A stretch of 23,084 nucleotides of DNA, from contig JAYWGO010000061.1 of NCBI GenBank assembly GCA_043778205.1, positions 1 through 23,084 on the forward strand, given 5' to 3'. The notes under the pieces were generated by a model that worked only from the letters and a program-made list of their open reading frames with translations, searched no databases and was not told the DNA's origin. The stretch is from JAAFIP01 sp043778205 (lineage in GTDB: Bacteria; Pseudomonadota; Gammaproteobacteria; Burkholderiales; Burkholderiaceae_C). Made by a program: the position numbers and the translations under genes. Below are positions 7,775-14,084 of the stretch, piece by piece. Within the stretch, counting starts at the first letter, position 1; each line of letters opens with the position of its first letter.

Positions 7775-8509
7775 TTAGTGTTGAAGTATGGCTTGTAGAA
7801 AAGCTTTAGTACGCTCTTGTTGGGGCGTATTGAAAAAAATCTCTGGTGTTGCCTGCTCTACTAAACGGCCGGCTTCCATAAAAATCATGCGATCTGCCAC
7901 TTTGCGCGCAAATCCCATCTCATGCGTGACGATGACCATCGTGACACCCGTGCGCGTGAGGCCCTGAATGACATCTAACACCTCGCCTACCATTTCAGGG
8001 TCAAGCGCCGAAGTGGGCTCGTCAAAAAGTAGCACCTTAGGCTCCATGGCTAAAGCTCTTGCTATGGCAACACGCTGTTGTTGCCCGCCTGATAGCTGAT
8101 CGGGTAGTTTATGGATATGTATAGCCAGCCCCACTTTGTCCAAAAGCAATCGGGCACGCTCTTGCGCATCTTGCTTGGCCATGTGGCGCACACGCAGCGG
8201 ACCTAGGGCAACATTTTCTAAGGCTGTCAGATGGGGGAATAAGTTAAAGCTCTGAAAGACCATACCCACCTCAGCGCGCACCTTGGCAAGGCCAGGGCCA
8301 CGCACCACCTTTTCGCCGCTTACTACAACGTGACCACTTTGGTAATCCTCCAGCAGGTTAATGCAGCGAATCAAAGTAGATTTACCAGACCCGGATGGCC
8401 CGACTAAAACGACCACTTCTCCCGTATCTATTTCCAAGTCAATGCCGTGCAATGCTTCAAATACGCCATATGACTTGTGCAAACCTTGGATTTGAATCAA
8501 TGCAGCCAT
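7775..8509 (-). CDS. Polar amino-acid-type ABC transporter ATPase
   Basis: A 244-residue GlnQ/HisP-type nucleotide-binding subunit that powers import at the inner face of the membrane. Walker A GPSGSGKS (37-44), Q-loop FQSFNLFPHL (85-94), signature LSGGQQQR (139-146), Walker B VLLFDEP (159-165), D-loop SALD and the switch His in VTHEMGF (H196) are all intact. Length is typical, with no extra C-terminal domain. It follows its permease by 9 bases, and the binding protein is just upstream, forming a complete importer. It probably brings in the ureide, carbamoyl amino acid or amino acid that the following enzymes degrade. Confidence 0.93.
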   Translation of the reverse strand: MAALIQIQGLHKSYGVFEALHGIDLEIDTGEVVVLVGPSGSGKSTLIRCINLLEDYQSGHVVVSGEKVVRGPGLAKVRAEVGMVFQSFNLFPHLTALENVALGPLRVRHMAKQDAQERARLLLDKVGLAIHIHKLPDQLSGGQQQRVAIARALAMEPKVLLFDEPTSALDPEMVGEVLDVIQGLTRTGVTMVIVTHEMGFARKVADRMIFMEAGRLVEQATPEIFFNTPQQERTKAFLQAILQH

Positions 8510-8518
8510 ACAAGTGCC

Positions 8519-9190
8519 CTAGCGTGAAGCAGAGTGGTGCCGAACCTCAAAATAACCCACCAAACGCACCAGGGGCAGAAGCAACAGTAGATACAGCGCC
8601 GCCGCGCCAATCAATGGTGTAGGGTTTGCAGCCAAGGCTTGGGCCTGCGTGGCTTGTTTAAGTAAGTCTGGCATAGCCACTACCGAAGCTAGTGCTGTAT
8701 CTTTTAGTACATTAATGCAATTGCTGGTCAGTGGTGGCACGACTATGCGAAAAGCTTGAGGCAAAATGACATCACGCATGCTACTGAAAAAACCTAACCC
8801 AATAGCGTCTGCCGCTTCAAATTGCCCTCTAGGAATAGCCTGTATGCCTGCACGAAATATCTCTGCAGTGTAAGCGCAAGATACTAAGGTTAATGCGACT
8901 GCTGCCGCTACGAACGACGAGAACCGGATGCCCACAAAAGGTAGCGCGTAGTAGACTAACACTAGCAATACCAGCAAAGGAATTGATCGAAATACGTCGA
9001 TATAAATGCGTGCCAGAGATCTGACAAAAGTACCGCCATACAGCCGCAGTAACGCCATCAATAACCCAGAAATCAAGCCCGCCACAATGCTGACTGCGCC
9101 TAGTAAAATCGTGACCCACAAGCCATCCAGCAGTAAAGGCAATGCCCCTTTAAAGACAGACCAGTTGAAAAACGTGTCGGTCAGATTCAC
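8519..9190 (-). CDS. Polar amino-acid-type ABC transporter permease
   Basis: A 223-residue membrane protein of the HisM/GlnP type. It has about five hydrophobic segments, beginning with LLLDGLWVTILLGAVSIVAG. The cytoplasmic EAA loop (EAADAIGLGFFSSMRDVILP then QAFRIVVPP) contacts the ATPase. A single permease gene suggests a homodimeric channel. It sits between the binding protein gene (23-base gap) and the ATPase gene (9-base gap). Confidence 0.92.
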   Translation of the reverse strand: MNLTDTFFNWSVFKGALPLLLDGLWVTILLGAVSIVAGLISGLLMALLRLYGGTFVRSLARIYIDVFRSIPLLVLLVLVYYALPFVGIRFSSFVAAAVALTLVSCAYTAEIFRAGIQAIPRGQFEAADAIGLGFFSSMRDVILPQAFRIVVPPLTSNCINVLKDTALASVVAMPDLLKQATQAQALAANPTPLIGAAALYLLLLLPLVRLVGYFEVRHHSASR

Positions 9191-9213
9191 AAGTTGCAGT
9201 CAGTTTAAGTTTG

Positions 9214-10008
9214 TCAAAGCTTCGGAACATCCATCACCTTAACGCTAGAGGAGCTGTCTGGCGGAACTGTGCCAAACCATTTCTTGTGTGTAGCTGATAT
9301 AAATCCCTCCTTCTTCAGAGTTGTCAAAATATCATTGATTTTTGCAGAGTCGGTAAAAGTTTTGGCAAACATAAACGAATAACGTTCGTTCGTTGGTATA
9401 CGGGCCACAATACGGTACTGCGGTTTGTCTTTGATGTAGTACTCAACCGCTGGTATGTCACTAATGTAGCCATCAATACGACCTGCCGCTAAATCCAACA
9501 TCGCAGGTGCTAGACCTTCGTAACGTGATATTTTGGCAATTTTGTATTTGCTGGTATTTTCAGTGGTGTAAATGTCACCAGTTGACGCTGTGTCTACCCC
9601 AACCGTTTTGCCAGCCAAATCTTCCAACTTGTCAATTTTGGTGGTTTTGAGCACTGACAGCGATTGGTCGCTGTCGTAGTAAGGCTGGGCAAAGGCCAGC
9701 GACTCTAGCCGCTTGGGAGTAATAGTGATAGACGAAATGGCAATTTGGATTCGCCCAGATTGCACTGCTGGAAATAAACCATTGAACGGAATATTTTCTA
9801 TATCTACAGTTTTCCCCGCTCTTTTTGCCACTTCGGTAACCAAGTCAATTTCAAAACCCACAAATTTGCCTGCTGCGTCTTGAAACTGCCAAGGCACATT
9901 ACCTATATTTGCTCCTACCACCCAGTCAGCGGCCATTGCTGGTGAAATACCCGTCATACCTGCAGCCAAAGTCAAGGCGAGCTGTACCGTAAATTTTCTT
10001 AATCTCAT
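9214..10008 (-). CDS. Periplasmic amino-acid-type solute-binding protein (family 3)
   Basis: A 264-residue precursor. MRLRKFTVQLALTLAAGMTG followed by ISPAMA is a Sec signal peptide with probable cleavage after AMA. The mature part has the family 3 pattern: VPWQFQDAAGKFVGFEIDLV, a block of the form GRIQIAISSITITPKR whose Arg usually holds the ligand carboxylate, and DGYISDIPAVEYY whose Asp usually binds the alpha-amino group. That favours a zwitterionic or carboxylated ligand such as an amino acid or carbamoyl amino acid. The frame extends to 10080, but the ATG at 10008 has TAGGAG (10017-10022) eight bases before it and starts exactly at the signal peptide, so it is chosen. First gene of the leftward operon, transcribed from the palindrome-rich divergent region. 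Confidence 0.92.
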   Translation of the reverse strand: MRLRKFTVQLALTLAAGMTGISPAMAADWVVGANIGNVPWQFQDAAGKFVGFEIDLVTEVAKRAGKTVDIENIPFNGLFPAVQSGRIQIAISSITITPKRLESLAFAQPYYDSDQSLSVLKTTKIDKLEDLAGKTVGVDTASTGDIYTTENTSKYKIAKISRYEGLAPAMLDLAAGRIDGYISDIPAVEYYIKDKPQYRIVARIPTNERYSFMFAKTFTDSAKINDILTTLKKEGFISATHKKWFGTVPPDSSSSVKVMDVPKL

Positions 10009-10110
10009 GCTAACTACTCCTAATCTAAGGTTGACATTAATGGCTTGGCTATCAAGCCAATCGCTTAGTACCAGCGTCAATATCGTTGATTAAATCTCGC
10101 CGTTTGCCGT

Positions 10111-10125
10111 TGGTTAAATTAACCA
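10111..10125. promoter_or_regulatory. 15-bp palindromic operator candidate
   Basis: TGGTTAAATTAACCA is a perfect palindrome with 7-bp arms around one central base. The spacing and TGGT...ACCA edges are typical of a dimeric helix-turn-helix operator. It is about 100 bases upstream of the binding-protein start and adjacent to the large palindrome. Confidence 0.45.
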
Positions 10126-10126
10126 T

Positions 10127-10186
10127 ACCAAATTGAATCAAATAAATCAATATTTATTTATATTGATTTATTTGATTCATTTTGGT
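10127..10186. promoter_or_regulatory. 60-bp near-perfect palindrome in the divergent promoter region
   Basis: The arms 10134-10153 and 10160-10179 are perfect 20-bp inverted repeats around the 6-base centre TTATTT. With one T-T mismatch outside them, pairing continues to 27-bp arms (10127-10153 and 10160-10186). Each inner arm contains two similar half-sites (AATCAAATA and AATCAATAT), so the whole gives four evenly arranged sites. AT-richness, the position between divergent operons, and the RpiR gene in the left operon suggest an operator for a multimeric regulator. Cruciform or hairpin formation is an alternative. Confidence 0.6.
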
Positions 10187-10325
10187 GCGACGCAACAAAA
10201 CTACCCGCTCAAGTTTGGTGCGCGAATTCTGCTAGGTACAAGAGCACGGTCGTTTATGGTGCGCGCACCGCCAAGACACCAGCAGCAGGGTTTAATTAGA
10301 CAGTTCCAAAACAAAAATTTGGCGT

Positions 10326-10341
10326 TGGCATTGGTCTTGCA
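10326..10341 (+). promoter_or_regulatory. Sigma-54-like -24/-12 promoter motif
   Basis: TGGCATTGGTCTTGCA matches TGGCACG-N4-TTGCW at 10 of 12 defined bases with exact spacing: GG at 10327-10328, GC at 10339-10340. Sigma-54 control would suit a nitrogen-assimilation locus. Against it, the predicted transcript start would fall only about 4 bases before the ATG at 10356, leaving almost no leader. Confidence 0.35.
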
Positions 10342-10355
10342 ATGATTGATTACTT

Positions 10356-11405
10356 ATGCAAATCAAAAATGCCTTGCCCGACAACAGCTTGGAACTCGTG
10401 GCTCTGTCCAAGCATTACAGCCCAGAGAGCGTTGCAGTTGACAGCATTGATCTTAGAGTGCCTGCCAACCACTATTGCTGCTTGCTAGGCCCCTCAGGCT
10501 GCGGCAAAACCTCCACGCTGCGGATGGTGGCAGGCCATGAAGCGGCAACATCTGGTGACATTATTTTGGGCGGACGCAACATTACTAATGCGGCAGCTTC
10601 GGGCCGCGGAACGGCCATGATGTTCCAAAGTTATGCGCTTTTTCCTCACCTCACATCTTTAGATAATGTGGCTTTCAGTTTGAAGATGCGCGGCATAGCG
10701 AAAGCCCAACGCCATGCCCAAGCCACGGCGTTACTTGAGCGCGTGGCTATGGCCGAATACGCCCAACGCAAGCCATCTGAGTTGTCGGGCGGCCAACAAC
10801 AGCGCATAGCGCTTGCCCGTGCTTTGATCACCGAACCTAGAGTATTGCTGCTAGACGAGCCGCTGTCGGCACTTGATCCTTTTTTGCGCGTACAAATGCG
10901 CGCTGAGCTTCGACGTTGGCAAAAAGAGCTGGGCTTGACTTTTATACACGTAACCCACTCACAGGAAGAGGCTATGGCTTTGGCCGACACGATGGTAGTT
11001 ATGAACAAAGGGCGCATTGAGCAAAGTGGTACACCACGCGACGTATTTAACCACCCCGCATCAGAATTTGTAGCGCGCTTCATGGGTGGCCACAATATTT
11101 TAGACACTCCCGCTGGTCGTATAGCGTTGCGCAGCGACAAAATTCAATTAAACGCACGAGACAGCAGCATTAGTTCACCGGTTTTGCAGGCCACCTTGGT
11201 CGATATGGAATACCAAGGTAATTATTGCGTTGTAGGTTTGTCCCTAGCGCAAGCCAGTAAGGAACTATTGAATGTCATGCTGCCTGAGTCAAGCATAGAC
11301 CGATACGCATTCAGCATCGGCCAGCAAGTTCAGGTCAGCTGGAACGAGCATGACGCGCACCACTTAACTGACCATGCTCTACAGAGTCCCCGACCCGCTA
11401 CCTGA
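10356..11405 (+). CDS. PotA-type ABC transporter ATPase
   Basis: A 349-residue ATPase of the spermidine/putrescine-iron-type importer class. Walker A GPSGCGKT (45-52), Q-loop FQSYALFPHL, signature LSGGQQQR (143-150), Walker B LLLDEP (164-169) and switch His H201 (HVTHSQEE) are intact. A C-terminal TOBE-like region of about 100 residues follows. The ATG at 10356 has no visible Shine-Dalgarno sequence; a sigma-54-like motif lies just before it, and no better start exists before the Walker A region. The next gene codes for a PotD-like binding protein, but no permease gene follows, so this ATPase lacks its channel partners within the window. Confidence 0.9.
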   Translation: MQIKNALPDNSLELVALSKHYSPESVAVDSIDLRVPANHYCCLLGPSGCGKTSTLRMVAGHEAATSGDIILGGRNITNAAASGRGTAMMFQSYALFPHLTSLDNVAFSLKMRGIAKAQRHAQATALLERVAMAEYAQRKPSELSGGQQQRIALARALITEPRVLLLDEPLSALDPFLRVQMRAELRRWQKELGLTFIHVTHSQEEAMALADTMVVMNKGRIEQSGTPRDVFNHPASEFVARFMGGHNILDTPAGRIALRSDKIQLNARDSSISSPVLQATLVDMEYQGNYCVVGLSLAQASKELLNVMLPESSIDRYAFSIGQQVQVSWNEHDAHHLTDHALQSPRPAT

Positions 11406-11444
11406 CGGCCTCAGGTCAATCTTTGCAATTTAAAAGGAAATCTC

Positions 11445-12725
11445 ATGAAAGACAACACCAACACCGTGCAGACCCCGCAGAATGACCTAAGCACTCCCGA
11501 CCGTCGAAGTGTTCTCAAAGGTACTGCGGCTATATTGGCCAGTGGCATTTTCCCAGCAGTTCACGCTCAAGAAAAGATTGTGCTGCGTTATTTGGGTACA
11601 GCCGTCAACCAAGACAAAGCTATTGGTGAAAAATTCAAGGCCGATACTGGTATTGAAATTCAATATGTAGCAGTTACCACCGACGATGTGACCAAGCGGG
11701 CTGTCACGGCCCCCAACAGTTTCGATTTGATCGACACTGAGTATTTTTCGCTTAAAAAAATTGTGCCCACAGGCAACCTCAAAGGCATTGATACTAAAAA
11801 AATCAAAAACGCTGACAAAATCACCTCGCTTTTCACCACCGGTATGGTGGCAGGCAAAAAAGTAGGCGATCAAGGCACCGCACCTAAAAAAGTTATCTAC
11901 CTAGAAGGAGAAAAATCAAAGGTATTTTCTAAAACACCCACACAGTTTATGTCGTTGATCCCTACGGTGTACAACGCTGACACACTGGGCATTCGTCCTG
12001 ATTTGATCAAGCGACCTATCGATTCTTGGGCAGAGTTACTCAACCCAGAGTTCAAAGGCAAAGCATCTATCTTGAATATCCCATCCATAGGCATCATGGA
12101 CGCGGCAATGGTGGTTGAGGCCAAAGGTATTTACAAATACCCAGACAAAGGCAATATGACGAAGAAAGAAATTGACCTGACCATCAAGACCTTGATTGAA
12201 GCTAAAAAAGCAGGCCAATTCCGTGCGTTGTGGACTGACTTTAATGAGTCCGTCAACTTAATGGCCTCTGGCGAGGTAGTGATTCAGTCAATGTGGTCAC
12301 CCGCCGTTACTGCAGTGCGCACTAAGGGCATTGCCTGCACCTTCCAACCGCTTAAAGAGGGTTATCGTGCCTGGGCTGCAGGATTTGCCTTGCCAGCCAC
12401 GTTGTCGGGCCGTAAACTTGACGGTGCCTACGAATTCATCAACTGGTTCCTTGATGGCTGGGCAGGTGCCTACCTCAACCGTCAAGGCTACTACAGCGCC
12501 GTGCTGGACACCGCCAAGTCCAAAATGGAAGCCTACGAGTGGGCTTACTGGATGGAAGGCAAAGCTGCCACCCAAGACATCAAGAGCCCTAATGGCGACT
12601 TGCTGGCCAAAACAGGCTCTGTGCGAGATGGCGGCAGTTACGAGCAGCGCATGGGTGGCATTGCCTGCTGGAACGCCGTGATGGACGAGAACGAGTACAT
12701 GGTAAAGAAATGGGTTCTTCGTTGA
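11445..12725 (+). CDS. PotD-like extracellular solute-binding protein, C-terminus altered by an insertion sequence
   Basis: A 426-residue binding protein of the polyamine/iron-type family. A twin-arginine signal is present: DRRSVLKGTAAILASGIFPA with R20-R21, then VHA and probable cleavage before QEK, so it is exported folded by Tat. AAGGA lies about seven bases before the ATG. The body includes FDLIDTEYFSL, LIPTVYNADTLGIRP, SWAELLNPEFKGKAS and an ACWNAVMDENEYMVKKW end. The ISL3 element starts at 12712, inside the codon after the final native Lys, so the last residues (VLR) come from the element. Relatives run only a few residues further, so the protein is nearly complete and may still bind ligand. 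Permease genes expected downstream are absent. Confidence 0.88.
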   Translation: MKDNTNTVQTPQNDLSTPDRRSVLKGTAAILASGIFPAVHAQEKIVLRYLGTAVNQDKAIGEKFKADTGIEIQYVAVTTDDVTKRAVTAPNSFDLIDTEYFSLKKIVPTGNLKGIDTKKIKNADKITSLFTTGMVAGKKVGDQGTAPKKVIYLEGEKSKVFSKTPTQFMSLIPTVYNADTLGIRPDLIKRPIDSWAELLNPEFKGKASILNIPSIGIMDAAMVVEAKGIYKYPDKGNMTKKEIDLTIKTLIEAKKAGQFRALWTDFNESVNLMASGEVVIQSMWSPAVTAVRTKGIACTFQPLKEGYRAWAAGFALPATLSGRKLDGAYEFINWFLDGWAGAYLNRQGYYSAVLDTAKSKMEAYEWAYWMEGKAATQDIKSPNGDLLAKTGSVRDGGSYEQRMGGIACWNAVMDENEYMVKKWVLR

Positions 12726-12781
12726 ATTCACTGTGATTTTCATCTGCCTTGCATGCTCATATTTAACTTCCCACAATGAAA
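12712..12781 (+). repeat. ISL3 terminal inverted repeat, left copy (70 bp)
   Basis: Identical base for base to the reverse complement of 14015-14084; the match stops at the next base inward (C at 12782 against the T complementary to A14014). It includes the last 13 codons and the stop of the transposase gene. Confidence 0.95.
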
Positions 12782-13969
12782 CAGGATGCGAGCACGGTAG
12801 TTGGTGAAGTTCCTCAAGCCCCGCGCGTTGGCTTTGATCAGCTGGATGGCGCTGTTAAAGCCCTCTGCGCAGGCGTTACTAATTCTGTGTTGGCTGTAGC
12901 TGAGCAAACCCGGCTCATGGCGGCGCAGCATCTTGACTACCGTCTTGATGGGCTCCAAACGACTGCGCATAGCGCTCTTGCTCCAGGAGTCAAAGTAGCG
13001 CTTGGCCGCTTTTTCGCAACGATAGTTCCAGAACTGGCTAAAGTTCTCCTTGATGACCCAAGCCCGGCTGGTTTTGAGATTCAACTGCTTGAGCGCTCTG
13101 AAGGCTACCGCCTCGCTGCTGCGCCTATCGGGGTAAGTCTTGAGCCAGTCGTACTTGGTCTTTGTCAAAGGCGAGCGGCCCGCTTGGCTCAACGTGCGGT
13201 GCTCGCTGCGCCGCACTTTGTCCACCGCCTCATTGAGGTATTTGCTGATATGAAAGCGGTCATGCACGATGTCTGCTTGGGGCAAGCACTCTCTGGCCGC
13301 ACCCATGTAGGCAGGCCACATGTCCATGGCCACTGCTTTGACCCCTGCGCGTTGGGTAGCGCTCAAAGTGCCCAACAACTGTTTGGCCGCTTCCAACTTG
13401 CGCCCGGGTACGATCTCCAGCACCCGCGAGTTGTCGATATCGGTCAGGATGGATGCGTAGCTGTGTCCGCGATGGGTGCTTTTCTCGTCTAAGCCCATAT
13501 GGGCAATGCTCTCGTGCGTGCGCCGCAGCATACCGCGCTCAACCCCTTTGAGCATGACGGCGTTGACCGTGTGCCAGGCCAGCGTGGTGAGTTCACACAC
13601 TTTTTTGGTGTTGGGGCAGGCTTGCAACAATCTGAGCACGAAGGCCTCCATGAGCAGTGTGATGCGTGCGTAGCGCTCAGCCCAGGGCACGGCCAGCTCC
13701 TGCACCGTGCCATCGCCGTACTTGAGCTGGGGCACGCGCGCCTCTATGATGGTTTCAAACTGGCAGGTGTCCAGGTGCCTCCACTGGCGAGTCTTCCAGC
13801 CGTGGATGTGGGCTCTGGCCTGTTCGTTGGTGGGGTCTGCCCACACCTGGCCCTCTTTTAGCTGCACATGTACCGTGACGCGTTGCTCGATCATCGACAT
13901 ATCTACCGACGATACCGACCACGGCGATTTCAATCCAAGCAGTTGCTCGTACAGGGTAGTGTCTTTCAT
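12740..13969 (-). CDS. ISL3-family transposase
   Basis: A 409-residue DDE transposase that excises and inserts its own element. The ISL3 core is clear: D161 in GLDEKSTHRGHSY, D216 in AVAMDMWPAY and E369 in NACAEGFNSAIQ. A helix-turn-helix-like region precedes it, and WRHLDTCQF (63-71) is the usual ISL3 N-terminal block. Most ISL3 transposases carry a four-Cys zinc ribbon ahead of and around this block; here only the Cys in DTCQF remains, the others being replaced, so zinc binding in that part is probably lost. The frame is intact from 13969 to the stop at 12740, so the enzyme may be active. Its last 13 residues are encoded within the left inverted repeat. Confidence 0.93.
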   Translation of the reverse strand: MKDTTLYEQLLGLKSPWSVSSVDMSMIEQRVTVHVQLKEGQVWADPTNEQARAHIHGWKTRQWRHLDTCQFETIIEARVPQLKYGDGTVQELAVPWAERYARITLLMEAFVLRLLQACPNTKKVCELTTLAWHTVNAVMLKGVERGMLRRTHESIAHMGLDEKSTHRGHSYASILTDIDNSRVLEIVPGRKLEAAKQLLGTLSATQRAGVKAVAMDMWPAYMGAARECLPQADIVHDRFHISKYLNEAVDKVRRSEHRTLSQAGRSPLTKTKYDWLKTYPDRRSSEAVAFRALKQLNLKTSRAWVIKENFSQFWNYRCEKAAKRYFDSWSKSAMRSRLEPIKTVVKMLRRHEPGLLSYSQHRISNACAEGFNSAIQLIKANARGLRNFTNYRARILFHCGKLNMSMQGR

Positions 13970-14014
13970 TTCAATTCTTGTGCGCTAAAATTTAAACACC
14001 ATATTTTGTGTCGA

Positions 14015-14084
14015 TTTCATTGTGGGAAGTTAAATATGAGCATGCAAGGCAGATGAAAATCACAGTGAATTCAACGAAGAACCC
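14015..14084 (-). repeat. ISL3 terminal inverted repeat, right copy (70 bp)
   Basis: Perfect reverse complement of 12712-12781. Read on the plus strand it contains ATG at 14053, from which the downstream sialidase-like frame is open. Confidence 0.95.

Larger units (their letters stand above)
10009..10355. other. Divergent control region between the two transporter operons
   Basis: A 347-base gene-free stretch between the leftward binding-protein gene and the rightward PotA-like gene. It holds a small inverted repeat TTGGCT-ATCA-AGCCAA (10045-10060), the 15-bp palindrome at 10111-10125, the 60-bp palindrome at 10127-10186, copies of TTTGGTGCG at 10181 and 10214 with a variant at 10255, the 12-bp palindrome GGTGCGCGCACC (10258-10269), and a sigma-54-like motif at 10326-10341. 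A frame open at 10133-10345 starts with TTG inside the palindrome and shows no protein-like features. Confidence 0.7.
12712..14084 (-). mobile_element. ISL3-family insertion sequence, 1373 bp
   Basis: Bounded by perfect 70-bp terminal inverted repeats with tips GGGTTCTTCG and one transposase gene on the minus strand, within the usual ISL3 size range. The 8 bases outside the left end are AAAGAAAT and outside the right end TTCTTTTA. They are not a direct duplication, whereas ISL3 transposition normally makes an 8-bp one. It separates the PotD-like gene from a sialidase-like gene and has modified both. Confidence 0.92.

Noticed and set aside
10133..10345. Possible 70-codon gene in the divergent control region
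   Set aside because: It starts with TTG inside the 60-bp palindrome, has no ribosome site and a low-complexity product.
12776..13492. Long plus-strand frame opposite the ISL3 transposase (238 codons)
   Set aside because: It is the antisense shadow of a well-supported transposase and shows no family motif.
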